From DATFXM01 sp035315885 (GTDB lineage Bacteria > Acidobacteriota > Blastocatellia > UBA7656): a stretch of 64,000 bases of DNA. Both the position numbers and the translations under genes were made by a program. Shown one piece after another: positions 8,404-18,200 of the stretch (positions are counted from its first letter, which is position 1; each line of letters starts with the position of its first letter). Where the stretch lies: positions 16,366 through 80,365 of the forward strand of contig DATFXM010000065.1 in NCBI GenBank assembly GCA_035315885.1. Direction: 5' to 3'. The notes beneath the pieces are model-generated. The model made no database searches. It had not been told where the DNA came from and saw nothing but the letters and a program-made list of their open reading frames with translations.

Positions 8404-9711
8404 ATGAAGAAGACCCGCACCACGTACAAAAAAGTTGCGCTCGCCGCGGTCGCGCTTGTTTCCATGTCGTTTGTGATCTACGCGTCGCGAAAGGCGTGGC
8501 CTCATGGTGATTCTCGACTGCTGCCACTGCTGACTACGCTCGAGCCAACAAGCTTCTCGTTGAGGATCAACGCGCTTGGCGAGCTTCAATCCGCGGAATC
8601 GCTTACGATTGCTGTACCCCCAGCTCCGGTTGATCGGCTCAGAATAGCATCGGTTGTGCCGGACGGGACTCACGTAAAGAAGGGTGACGTCATCCTCGAG
8701 TTCGATCCGGCCGAGTTGGATCTTAAGATGCTCGAGCACAAGTCTGACCTCGAGGCCGCAATCCAAAAGATAAACAAGGGCGAGCTGGACAGCGAAATCG
8801 ACAAGAGCGACGTCGTCAAGGACAAGAAACTTGCGGAGCTCGAGCTGTCAAAAATCAACGAGTTCCTTCCAAGGGATGAGCAGATCTATTCGCGCCGGCA
8901 AATCATCGAGGGCGAACTGGACCAGGCTTATACATCCAGGAAAATTGTGTTCGCGGACGCACGTCTTGAGCTGAAGGGACAAGCCTTCACGCTCGACGAG
9001 GCCATACTGATGTTGGAAAGAAAACAGGCGGACTCGAAGATCAACATGACGGAGAAGGCTCGCGCGTCGTTGAAGCTACTTGCGCCGTCTGCGGGGATCA
9101 TCGTGTACAACGATCCCGGGTTCTTCTTTGGCGGGTTTTCGTTGATGCCCGGCCGCACCGTCTGGATCGGAATGACGCTTTTCAATCTGGTCAACCCTGA
9201 GAAGATGGAGGCCAAGTGCTACGTCCTTGAAAAGGACGCGGGCGAGCTCAAGGTTGATCAGCCGGCTTTGATTCGTCTGGATCCTTTCCCGGACCTGGAG
9301 TTCACCGGCAAAGTCAAAACCATCGACAAGCTGGCGCGGCCGATCGACCGCGATTCGCCGGTCAAGTACTTTCAAACGATTGTATCGCTCGACCGCGCGC
9401 AGCCGGGCGTGACCAAGCCCGGAGTGAAGCTCAAAGCACAGATTACCGCGGGACAACTGGACAACGTTATTCTGGTGGCACGCAGCGCGCTCGTAAAGAA
9501 GGACGCAGGCTTCATCGTCTACTTGAGCCGTGCATCCGGCACGTTTGATGAGACTCCTGTGACGCTTGGACGCGGCGACAACATTCAAGTAGTGGTAACC
9601 GACGGCTTGAGCGCCGGAGATACGATCGCACTGAACCCGCCTGACTTGAAGAGAGACTTTGCCTCGGGCGGAAAGAAAGATTCGAGCAAGGAGCGGTCCA
9701 AGACGCAGTAG
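8404..9711 (+). CDS. HlyD/MacA-type membrane fusion protein (third of three)
   Basis: A 435-residue periplasmic adaptor. N-terminal anchor (KVALAAVALVSMSFVIYA), lipoyl half-motif DGTHVKKGDVILEFDPAELD, a long helical hairpin (about 105-215), second half SLKLLAPSAGIIVYNDPGFF, and a C-terminal barrel ending in a Lys/Ser-rich tail. It contains extra sequence around FFFGGFSLMPGRTVW compared with the two preceding paralogues. The stop codon is 19 bases from the permease start, which ties adaptor and permease into one transcription unit. Confidence 0.87.
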   Translation: MKKTRTTYKKVALAAVALVSMSFVIYASRKAWPHGDSRLLPLLTTLEPTSFSLRINALGELQSAESLTIAVPPAPVDRLRIASVVPDGTHVKKGDVILEFDPAELDLKMLEHKSDLEAAIQKINKGELDSEIDKSDVVKDKKLAELELSKINEFLPRDEQIYSRRQIIEGELDQAYTSRKIVFADARLELKGQAFTLDEAILMLERKQADSKINMTEKARASLKLLAPSAGIIVYNDPGFFFGGFSLMPGRTVWIGMTLFNLVNPEKMEAKCYVLEKDAGELKVDQPALIRLDPFPDLEFTGKVKTIDKLARPIDRDSPVKYFQTIVSLDRAQPGVTKPGVKLKAQITAGQLDNVILVARSALVKKDAGFIVYLSRASGTFDETPVTLGRGDNIQVVVTDGLSAGDTIALNPPDLKRDFASGGKKDSSKERSKTQ

Positions 9712-9730
9712 GCGCTCGTGCTACGACGGT

Positions 9731-10969
9731 ATGACTCGATTTACCGAGCTACAACTGGCGATTAGCAACCTGCAAGCGCATAAGCTCCGCTCTTTTCTCA
9801 CGATGCTGGGAATGATCTTTGGAGTCGGCGCAGTCATAGCTATGTTGTCGATCGGAGCGGGAGCCGAACGTGAGAGCCTGCGAATCATCGACACAATGGG
9901 GCTGCGCAACATCATCATCAAAGATCGAGACTTTAAGGACGAGGACCTGAAGAAAGTTCGCGAGTCATCCATCGGGCTTTCGATGCGCGATGTCGAGGCG
10001 GTCTCGAAAGTCACTCCTGACATCGAGGCGTATTCCGCAAAGAAGCGGGTCAAGACGTTTCAAATTTTTTCGTTCAACGGCAAGAGCGACGACTCGAGCG
10101 TCATCGGCGTAACTCCTTCCTATTTTCGAATGGCCAGATACAGCCTTGCGGAAGGAAGTCTTTTTTCCGACCAGGACGAGAAGGAGTACGAGCAGTACTG
10201 CGTGATCGGGTCGAGGGTCCGGCATAAGCTGTTTGGGCAGGTCTCGCCCGTCGGACAACCGATCAAGATAGATAAGCTCTGGTTCACGGTTATCGGGGTC
10301 CTTGAAGACAACAATCTGACGAAAGACGAGTTTGAAGGCGTCAAGATCCAGGACTTCAGTAACGACATCTATATTCCATTGACTACCGCCAGGAAGAAGT
10401 TCGAGTTTAAACGGCTCGAATCTGATCTGGATGAGATCGTCATCAGCATCAGATCCCCTGAAGCGTTGAAGCAGAGCGCGGTACTCGCCAGCGAGGTAGT
10501 GTCAAATTCGCATGGCAAAGCTGAAGACTTTTCAATCCTGGTGCCCCGCGAGTTGTTGGAACAGAATCAGCGCACTCAGAGGATATTCAACATCGTTATG
10601 AGCTGCATAGCAGGGATCTCGCTGCTGGTCGGCGGAATCGGAATCATGAACATTATGCTGGCGAGCATTCTGGAGCGCACACGCGAGATCGGCGTGAGGC
10701 GCGCAGTCGGAGCCAGACGCAGGGACATCTGGCGTCAGTTCCTGGTCGAAGCGCTTGCCATCAGCTTTTTTGGTGGGCTTACCGGCGTGTTTTTCGGCGT
10801 GGCGGTGTCGAGGGTCGTTGCCCTGTATGCCGAGTGGAGCACGGTTGTAACGCCGCAATCGGTGGCGATGTCGTTTGGAGTGTCCGCGGCTGTTGGCCTG
10901 GTTTTCGGGATCTACCCCGCGGTTCGTGCGTCGCGCCTTGACCCCGTTGAAGCTCTGCGTTACGAATAA
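9731..10969 (+). CDS. MacB/FtsX-type ABC transporter permease without ATPase domain
   Basis: A 412-residue inner-membrane permease of the macrolide-exporter type. First membrane helix in HKLRSFLTMLGMIFGVGAVIAMLSIGAG (about 17-45), then a large periplasmic MacB-type core domain (about 46-280), then three C-terminal helices. The FtsX-domain signature GGIGIMNIMLASILERTREIGVRRAVGARRRDI is present (quoted only in part by position, about 299-335). The start at ATG 9731 matches the family N terminus; an upstream in-frame ATG at 9659 would overlap the adaptor gene. MacB proper carries an N-terminal ATPase; none is fused here and none is encoded nearby. Confidence 0.9.
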   Translation: MTRFTELQLAISNLQAHKLRSFLTMLGMIFGVGAVIAMLSIGAGAERESLRIIDTMGLRNIIIKDRDFKDEDLKKVRESSIGLSMRDVEAVSKVTPDIEAYSAKKRVKTFQIFSFNGKSDDSSVIGVTPSYFRMARYSLAEGSLFSDQDEKEYEQYCVIGSRVRHKLFGQVSPVGQPIKIDKLWFTVIGVLEDNNLTKDEFEGVKIQDFSNDIYIPLTTARKKFEFKRLESDLDEIVISIRSPEALKQSAVLASEVVSNSHGKAEDFSILVPRELLEQNQRTQRIFNIVMSCIAGISLLVGGIGIMNIMLASILERTREIGVRRAVGARRRDIWRQFLVEALAISFFGGLTGVFFGVAVSRVVALYAEWSTVVTPQSVAMSFGVSAAVGLVFGIYPAVRASRLDPVEALRYE

Positions 10970-11981
10970 GCCGAAACGACCCAGTCAGGCGTCGCTCTCC
11001 CCAATCTGTGCCGTCCGGTGCGAGGCACGGAGCCAAAAAAATTTTTGCGTTCTTCCTGCAATGTGCATCGAAGTGTTTCCGTCTTTAGGTGCAGGGGGAA
11101 ATAGAACCGAAAGAGGTTCAACGAACGGATAGACATGTTGAAGCGGCAGATGGAAGCGGCACAGACGGAAGCGGCACAGATGGAAGCGGCACAGATGGAA
11201 GCGGCACAGGGAGCGGTTGGAAGAGACAGCGGTAGTCTGGAGCGCTTTGAGGGTTTTTAGGTGAGATTTGATTCTTTATTCAGTGCAGGCGCGCTTTTGA
11301 GTGAAGTGAGAACCATTATTTCGTAAGGCGCGTTTTTGGAGTACGAGCGATTCATTTTTTCATAACGATGGTCCCCCGATTATATACAAGAATTGCCGCG
11401 GGGTTGGGGTTAGCAGTTAAGCAGTAAGGTAGATCAAGGCAGACTGCGTGGCGGTCAGGTGGAGCCCGCAGTCTGGGGGTTCGGGATGAACGTTTGGTTG
11501 GGTTGCTTTAAGACAGGGTTCATTTCTTTGTGTGACGGCGGCGCCTTCCGCTCAGACAAACCATAGCCGCCGTAGAGTTGGCTGGCCCCCGCTTTTGGTC
11601 AGCCGAAAAACCTGGGCGTGTGGATCTAATCCCCTCCCCACCCCAGGGTTTTGAGCCTCAACCCTGCCTAACACCGGCTCTTGCCTGAGAGCCGACGGGG
11701 CTCAAAGAGACGGGCGCGGGGCGGCTAAATGCCACCCGCGCTCTTCTGTCTTTAAGGGCGAGGAAATCCAAAGCAAAACTGCGCTGCGTAGTACTGGTCG
11801 GCCTGGGCGGAAACCAAGCAGGATTGGTGGACGATCTGGAGGTCAACCGGCTAAGAAGCTCCACGGGTCGAGCCGCCGTCCAGGTTTGCTATCACACTCA
11901 AGTACAGATTCGAGCTGAAGGCCGAAAGTGCCGAAGCACTCGAATCAACGACCGACAAAACTCGAACAATGGAGGAAGATT
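10970..11981. other. About 1 kb non-coding region with hairpins
   Basis: No frame here looks like a real gene. Contents in order: a 15-bp tandem repeat (11139-11211), an A+T-richer stretch (11220-11400), then several GC-rich hairpins. These include GCAGACTGCG...CGCAGTCTG (about 11439-11476), GCTGGCC...GGTCAGC (about 11580-11604), CCTGGG...CCCAGG (about 11611-11648), GGCTCTTGCCTGAGAGCC (about 11674-11691), and GGGCGCGGGGCGG...CCACCCGCGCTC (about 11714-11744). The series of stems suggests a structured RNA, but I cannot match it to tmRNA, RNase P RNA, SRP RNA or a known riboswitch. Confidence 0.5.
11139..11211 (+). repeat. 15-bp tandem repeat GGAAGCGGCACAGAT
   Basis: About five copies of a 15-base unit; the first copy has lost two bases and one copy has C for T. 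The unit length is a multiple of three, yet there is no start codon or flanking frame that makes a sensible protein. Located about 170 bases after the permease gene. Confidence 0.85.
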
Positions 11982-12428
11982 GTGGGACTCAAACGTTTGC
12001 TGACATTCTCGCTCGCGGCAACTCTAATGTTGGGCACGGTATCGTTCAGTGTATCGGCGCAGAATGATTCGCTGTACAAGCGCCTGGGCGGCTACGATGC
12101 GCTCGCGGCAGTTACCGATGATTTCATAACCCGGCTTGCGACCGACAAGCAGCTCGGCAGGTTCTTCGTCGGAGCCAGCGAAAATTCCAAGCTGAGGATC
12201 CGCCAGCTAGTGCTCGACCAGCTTTGCGCTGCGACGGGCGGCCCATGCGTATACATCGGACGCGACATGAAGACGGCGCACAAGGGGCTTGGCATTACAG
12301 AAGACGACTGGAACATCGCAGTCAAACACCTGGTGGCCACGATGAACAAGTTCAAAGTGGGAGAACGCGAGCAACAGGAAGTCGCCGGTGCATTGACCAA
12401 GCTGAAGGGCGACATCGTCGAGAAGTAG
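11982..12428 (+). CDS. Exported group 1 truncated haemoglobin
   Basis: A 148-residue protein with a signal peptide (basic GLKR, hydrophobic LLTFSLAATLMLGTVSF, likely cleavage after SVSA) and a truncated globin domain (about 29-146). Family marks are LYKRLGGYDAL (residues 31-41), LDQLCAATGGPC and GRDMKTAHKGLGIT, in which His100 is the expected proximal haem ligand. GTG 11982 is chosen because GGAGGA ends 5 bases earlier and it gives a proper signal peptide; a GTG at 11928 would add a polar leader. At the position of the distal B10 tyrosine of mycobacterial trHbN the sequence has Ile (DFITRL). Probably periplasmic, with a role in O2 or NO chemistry not determined. Confidence 0.88.
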   Translation: MGLKRLLTFSLAATLMLGTVSFSVSAQNDSLYKRLGGYDALAAVTDDFITRLATDKQLGRFFVGASENSKLRIRQLVLDQLCAATGGPCVYIGRDMKTAHKGLGITEDDWNIAVKHLVATMNKFKVGEREQQEVAGALTKLKGDIVEK

Positions 12429-12454
12429 TTTCAATTCAGTGTGTGCGATTAGCA

Positions 12455-12645
12455 GAGACGCGGGGATGAGGGACGTGGCGAGGAGGGAGGGGGCGAAGAG
12501 GCGAATGGGCGACCGGAGAAGATTGACTTTAAACTAATGCTTCGATGAAGTACCTCAGTACCCGCGTGTCCGGGTCGCCCCTTCGCCCTGCACTCCTCTC
12601 CTCGTCCCCCTCTCCGCGTCTCCGCGTCGCTCCTTCGCTCCTTTA
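12455..12645. repeat. G+A-rich / C+T-rich inverted repeat
   Basis: Purine-rich left arm (about 12455-12522: GAGACGCGGGGATGAGGG, GGGGGCGAAGAGGCG). Pyrimidine-rich right arm (about 12568-12645: GTCGCCCCTTCGCCC, CCTCTCCGCGTCTCCGCG). The element lies between the globin and DUF4349 genes and belongs to the same family as 276-471. Confidence 0.75.
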
Positions 12646-12817
12646 ACCATGCCTTCGCATAGACCGATAGTTCGATGCATCAGTATCCTGCACTAGTGCA
12701 CTCTCTAGTTCGGCCTGCCATAGATTCAAAACCTGCAAGTTAGTTTTCGTCCGACGATCATTAATCAATGGAACTTCGATGGGACATTGGAGTCTAACTA
12801 ACAGGAGGTGTCGGATT

Positions 12818-13837
12818 ATGCGAATCCCTTTGCTGTTAACAACTCTGTTCGCAATATGCGTGCTCTTCGGCTGCGACTCTTCCATGAAAACCCCGGACAA
12901 ACGTAGCACGACGAACGGCCCTACTGAGGCCCAGAAACGTGAGGGCGAAAATGATCAAAACGCCCCGGCACCTTCTCCTTCTCGACCACAGGTGCAAGGG
13001 CGGATCGAGGCTTATTCAAGGGGTGGCGGCGGAGGTGGCAACGACCAGCAGATCGTACAAGATGCCGATCGGGCGACCATCTCGACCATCAGCACTGTGC
13101 GCGCCTCGACTCAAGCGGCCGATCGAAAGATTATTCGAAACGCAGACCTAACCATCGAAACCAACTCACCAACAGACGGGCTTCGACGAGTAACTTCGAT
13201 TGCCGAATCGAACGGCGGGTTTGTCGTCACTTCCGATTTCAAGCACATTGATTCAGCTCCTCAGGCCAGGCCGACTCAAACCGTCACCGTAGTCGCAAGG
13301 GTCCCATCGTCGCGCTTCGACGCGGCTCTGTCGCAGATCCACGACATAGACGGCCACGTAATCGGTGAGAAGATCAGCGGTCAGGACGTCTCAGAGGAAT
13401 ACCTGGATTTGGAGGCTAGGCTTCGGACGAAGCGAGCGCTGGAAGCACAGTTCCTGGAGATAATGAGACAGGCTCGCAAAGTATCCGACGCGCTTGAAGT
13501 CCAGAGCGAGCTCGCAGACGTACGCACGGACATCGAGCGGTTGGAGGGCCGGCGTAGATTCATTGAGAATCAGGCAGAGCTTTCGACGATCACCGCGACA
13601 TTGCAGATGCCCCAGCCGATAGTCGTCGCTACGACAACCGGTTTTTCACACAGTGTGAAGCAGTCGTTTGGGGATGCGGTGGACGTAGCGAGCTGGATCG
13701 TGCTGACGGTGATTCAAACGATCATCGTGCTGATACCCGTTGCCGTTCTGATAGGTTTGCCCGGATGGGTCGCGTTCCGGATTCTTCGTCGGCGCTTCCA
13801 ATCTACGAAGCAGGCCGCAGTCGTTCCGCAAGCGTAG
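12818..13837 (+). CDS. DUF4349 lipoprotein
   Basis: A 339-residue predicted lipoprotein with signal peptide and lipobox LFGC (Cys19), a Ser/Pro/Gly-rich linker (about 20-95), then a DUF4349 domain (about 105-275). That domain starts at KIIRNADLTIETNSP and includes the helical segment EEYLDLEARLRTKRALEAQF. A C-terminal membrane helix (about 290-318) and a basic cytoplasmic tail (RILRRRFQ) follow. The start is firm: AGGAGG (12803-12808) precedes ATG 12818. DUF4349 proteins are membrane-anchored with unknown role. The combination of a lipobox and a C-terminal helix would tether both ends. Confidence 0.88.
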   Translation: MRIPLLLTTLFAICVLFGCDSSMKTPDKRSTTNGPTEAQKREGENDQNAPAPSPSRPQVQGRIEAYSRGGGGGGNDQQIVQDADRATISTISTVRASTQAADRKIIRNADLTIETNSPTDGLRRVTSIAESNGGFVVTSDFKHIDSAPQARPTQTVTVVARVPSSRFDAALSQIHDIDGHVIGEKISGQDVSEEYLDLEARLRTKRALEAQFLEIMRQARKVSDALEVQSELADVRTDIERLEGRRRFIENQAELSTITATLQMPQPIVVATTTGFSHSVKQSFGDAVDVASWIVLTVIQTIIVLIPVAVLIGLPGWVAFRILRRRFQSTKQAAVVPQA

Positions 13838-13990
13838 TTGGTGAGAGCGAAGGGTGAAGGGACGACGCGGTGATGCGGGGACTGACATGCATCATCGACG
13901 CATTTGGTTAAACTCAATTCTCTCCGGTCGCCCTTCGCCCCTTCGCCCCTTCGCCCCTTCGCTCTTCCCCGCGTCTCCCTTCTCGACTCA
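13838..13990. repeat. Inverted repeat with GGCGAAGG-type octads at the DUF4349 3' end
   Basis: Directly after the TAG stop comes GGTGAGAGCGAAGGGTGAAGGG-type sequence (quoted in part), then an inverse tract at about 13920-13985 containing CGCCCCTTCGCCCCTTCG, an exact 8-base period. It sits between converging genes and may act as a transcription terminator hairpin. Confidence 0.7.
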
Positions 13991-14968
13991 TCACCAGTGC
14001 AGGACCACTTTCCCGACGGCTCGGCGCGACGCAAGGAGCTCCATCGCCGAAGCGATTTTTTCCATTTGAAATCGTGCGGCGATGATCGGCTTTATCTTCC
14101 CACCTGCGTACAATGCAAACAATTCGGTCCATGCCTGGTCGATTCGTTCGGGCTTTTGCTGTCGGTACGCCCCCCAGTGAAGACCCACAACGCTGTAGTT
14201 CTTGATCAAAATGTGGTTCGACGAATAAGTCGAGAAAGCACCGCTGGTGAACCCGACGATTACTATTCTTCCCTCGAATGCAATGCACTTCACATTTCGT
14301 TCGCCGATCTTGCCACCCACCGGGTCGTAGATGACATCGGCGCCACGTCCGTGTGTCTCTCTCTTCACCACTTCAACAAAGTCGTCGGTTTCATAGTTGA
14401 TGGCTACGTCGGCCCCCTGTTGAGTGATCAGGTCCAGCTTCTCATCCGATCCAGCCGTAGCGATTATCTTGCCAGCTCCAAGCGCCCTGGCGATTTGAAG
14501 CGCCGCCAATCCTACGCCTCCAGCCGCCGAGTGCACGAGCACCGTCTCTTTTGGCTGCATCTGCGCGCGGTACGCCAAACCAAAATAAGAAGTCTGGTAA
14601 ACGAGACCGAATGCCGCGCCTTCGTCCTCCGACATGTCGTCTGGCAAAACCTGTACGGCCAATCGCGGCGCAATAGCATACTCGGCAAAGCCTCCGAGTC
14701 CAACCTGCGCCATCACGCGCTGCCCCTTGCTGAGACCTTCTACACCCGCTCCCAGCCCTTCCACTTCGCCTGCAATCTCCAGTCCCGGCGTAAAAGGGAA
14801 GTCAGGTTTGATCTGGTACTTTCCGGCTATCAACAAGAGGTCGGGGAAATTCAGCGCGGCAGAGCTCACCTTTATGAGCACTTCGCCGGCGTGCGGCTGG
14901 GGCCGCTCAATATCTTCGATCTGCAACTCTCTTGGAGAACACCAGTCGTGTACTCTTACCGCTTTCAT
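13991..14968 (-). CDS. Zinc-independent NADPH:quinone oxidoreductase (MDR family)
   Basis: A 325-residue medium-chain dehydrogenase/reductase. It has an N-terminal GroES-like domain (NFPDLLLIAGKYQIKPDFPF, PGLEIAGEV), then a Rossmann NADP-binding domain with SAAGGVGLAALQIARALGA (about 148-166) and DVIYDPVGG. The catalytic zinc cysteines of alcohol dehydrogenases are absent, which places it with quinone/enone reductases. Start supported by AAGGAG upstream on the minus strand. Cytoplasmic; reduces quinones or alpha,beta-unsaturated carbonyls with NAD(P)H. The exact substrate cannot be read from sequence. Confidence 0.9.
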   Translation of the reverse strand: MKAVRVHDWCSPRELQIEDIERPQPHAGEVLIKVSSAALNFPDLLLIAGKYQIKPDFPFTPGLEIAGEVEGLGAGVEGLSKGQRVMAQVGLGGFAEYAIAPRLAVQVLPDDMSEDEGAAFGLVYQTSYFGLAYRAQMQPKETVLVHSAAGGVGLAALQIARALGAGKIIATAGSDEKLDLITQQGADVAINYETDDFVEVVKRETHGRGADVIYDPVGGKIGERNVKCIAFEGRIVIVGFTSGAFSTYSSNHILIKNYSVVGLHWGAYRQQKPERIDQAWTELFALYAGGKIKPIIAARFQMEKIASAMELLASRRAVGKVVLHW

Positions 14969-15090
14969 TGAGGGCTCCTTTTAAGGTTGGAATACCGGCG
15001 TATCCTACAGAATCCCGCTGAGGCAGACAATCTTGGTTGGGTAATTGCGAGGGGAAGATATCGCTGTTCTCGCGATACCTGACAGGCTGA

Positions 15091-15172
15091 GCTCGGGTTT
15101 CACGCAAAGACCGCAAGGATTCGCAAAGACCGCCGAGTCCTGAGTTCTTTGCGTCCTTTGCGGAAACCCGAG
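15091..15172. repeat. Inverted repeat with CGCAAAGAC units
   Basis: Left arm from CTCGGGTTTC (15092) through CGCAAAGACCGCAAGGAT to CGCAAAGACCGCC. Right arm TTCTTTGCGTCCTTTGCGG then AAACCCGAG (ending about 15172). The internal units repeat about every 9-10 bases. It lies between the 3' end of the KAP gene and the start of the quinone oxidoreductase gene. Confidence 0.7.
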
Positions 15173-15225
15173 ATACTCTAACAACCAATGCCGAGGACAG
15201 GGAGCCTGGCGAAAACGGCGTGCGG

Positions 15226-18200
15226 TTAATCGTCGAACGAAACATCCTTTGAAGAGACAAGAACTCTTCCCGACTTGAACGAATATCGCGCAACACGCGG
15301 AGCCCACTTGACGAACTGATCGCACGATTGGCCTTCCGGAATCTCTTTCCTCAATAGCCTGAGTTTCTCGAACAGCTCGTGCCATCGAATCCTGCTCGCC
15401 GCCTTTGCGACCTCCTCGCTTGGCAACCGTAATGTGCGCGTACCTGAAGTCACATCGTTTTCCCAGTTGTCTATGTACTCCCACCAACTCTCGGTACGCT
15501 CTTCCACAATTAAATCGTGAAACAGCTCATCCGCCTCATCGGGATATCCAGTAAGAATCGCCAGCAGCAGCAACGCCGCGCGATGCTCGCCGGCGTCAGC
15601 GGTCCCCACAAAGGCACGAAGGTCCTGCTCGCTCGCAATCGACACGCGAATCAACCGGTAGAGGTTTACAAATCGCTTGGTCGAGCGAGGCGACGTTATG
15701 AGTGGATGCAGCGTCTTGATGAATTCTCGTTCCCACGACTGAAGCCGCAATGCGGCAGGGTTCATTTCCAGTTGGGTGTCGGGCTCTTTTTCACCGCCGA
15801 TTGAATGACCTTTGTCTTGCTCAAGACTGTGTTGCGATTCAGCCGAGCGTGCCGTGCCACCAGATCCGCCGGTTTCTGTTGTGCCACCTTCCGAGTTTGG
15901 ATTATTAGCGCTTGTTTGCAGTTGGTCTCCGCTCCCGTCGGTTCCCGTGTTGCCCTGAGTTTCGCGCTCAATGCTTCTCTGTTCGTTTGTGGCCCCGCCG
16001 GCCGCCGCCGCGGCTGCGCGAGCGGTCTCGCGTGATTCTTGCTTCCCGGTCTCGGAGAGGCTCTGCTTTACTGTTTCGTTTTCTACCTTGCCGACTATCT
16101 CATGGACCAGACGTTGAAATCCGCCCTCGCGCATCGGCCTCAAGTAGAAAGGTATTTGAAAAATCTTTTCGAGGTAATTGAGAGGAGTTGACTCCCAGTG
16201 GGCCGCTTCATCGGGATTATCGGTGGAGTCGGTCGAGTCAAATGCCGACGAATGCAGCCGCAGAGAATGCAACAACCAACGGGAATCAACTCCCAGGACC
16301 ACAACAAACAACGGGAAGGCCAGAAGAAGATGTACGGCCTCGAGTACTTTTACAACTTTGGCTTCCTTGCAGCGGTCGAGGTCGTCGATGTACAAGACGA
16401 TCCGATCGATTTGAGGCAGCTCCAGCGCGTCTGCCGTCGTCCTTTGCGAAGTACTCTCCTCTCGTCTCTCCTTAAGATTCTTATCCATCAGATCGCTCAG
16501 CTTCTTAAAGTCACGTCTTGCGCGCGCAACGGTTCCAAGGCGACTGACGTAGTCACTGCTGCTGCTGCGTTCTTTGATGAAGTCCAGGAGTTGCCGGTCG
16601 GCGCGCATTTCCTGAAGCGTCTGTTCGATACGATTCAGCTCCGTGCGTGCTTTTTGAGCTCGATCTTCGGCTGCTGCGAGCCTTTGCTGTACCTGCTGTT
16701 GAAGATCTCTGCAACCCTCCTCCACATCGTCCCGCTTTTGCTTGATAAGCGCGTCGTGTTCTTTCTTGAAATCATCGAGCGTATTCAACACTCGCCTGGC
16801 GTTTAGAACAAGGGGCGTTATCAGGCCAGTCATCGACGTTAGCAACGTAGTAAACTTCGCGACTGCGACGTTCAGATCCCACTTCAGTGCGAACGGCGCA
16901 ATCACGAAAACAAACAAGGCTACCGCCGCGGCAACTGCAACCAAGGGAACCCAAAGGCGAGGGTTCTTCCAACCCTTCAATGCGACTCGAAGCGCGGACC
17001 AGGTGTTGCTGACTTCCAGCAGCGATACCTTGAGATCCGAAGTCGCGCGTTCAGCGTCGGGTATCTTCAGTTCTTTTGCCTTCTCTGTCAGGGCGTCGCT
17101 AATGCCTTTGTCCGCGACAACCGCACGATACGCCGCTCTTGCGAGTTCCGACGCTCCAAGCTGTTTTCCAATCTCTTCGTCACTCTTTTTTAAGTTCTCA
17201 ACGTGTTGCTCGACCGCTTTCAATTCCTCTATCGCAGCGTCACGTTTTCGTTCCTCCTCGGCGACGATGTCACGCGCGCTTGCCATCGAGGCAAGAAGTC
17301 GCGCCTTTGCCGTGGCGGGATCGGTGCCGCGCGCGAGGTCCTTATCCTTGTCGATTTCGTTCGCGAGACCTTCAAAGATTTCGGTGGCCAGGCTCGCCCA
17401 GAGGTCCGTGTCCATGTAGCTCCAGGCGTTGAACCAGATCTGAACGATGTTCTCGCAGAAGACAGACTTTCCCTTGGACTCGCGCGCGCCCTTAGCGCAC
17501 TTGCGGATCTGCGTGTCCATCTTCCGCATGAAGAAACTCTTGCCGCTGCCCCAATCTCCGAACAGGCCAATCGAAATAGGCGGGGTGACATCCTTAGCCG
17601 CGATGACCGCGGACAGTGCCCGCACATCCCTCTCAATGTCCAGAAAATCCTTACCTTCGGGATTGTCGGAGTTCACATAGACGATCGACTCCTGAATAGG
17701 AGTGCGCGCGACAACATCGCCATTAAGCGGGACACTCGTCTGCGTGATTCCCGCTGCATTCAGAAGAGAAACCAGCTTGCTCTCACTCACCGAGAGGGCG
17801 CCGTACAGCAGGTGGCGGCTCTGGATTTGGCGGGAACCGACGCTCGCGGCGCACGTTTCCGCAGCGTTGAGTGCTTTCAAGACCCTCGCAGTGACTGCCG
17901 GCAGCTGAAAGATCTTGCTTGTCTTGTATTGTGCACGCTCCGGAAGTGTGACGTTGCCGGACTCTTGAATCATCGACGTCAACGCCTTTGCATCGACACC
18001 GTGTTCGAGGAATAGTGATCTCGTAGGGCCGAGTTCGTTTTCGAAGAGGCTTGCTATCAGATATTCAAGGTGAACGTGATTCCGGTTGCGAGCGACCCGA
18101 ATCGCTTCCGCATTGGCTAGAGCCTTTCGCGATGATTGACTCAGTTTGCCGAAGAAGGCAGTCGCGTCAAATTCCCTCATGTCCGCGCTGAGGTCGCGAT

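Noticed and set aside
11420..11900. tmRNA, RNase P RNA or SRP RNA
   Set aside because: No tRNA-like ends with CCA, no GAGGAAAGTCC-type RNase P core and no SRP GGAA tetraloop context could be matched.
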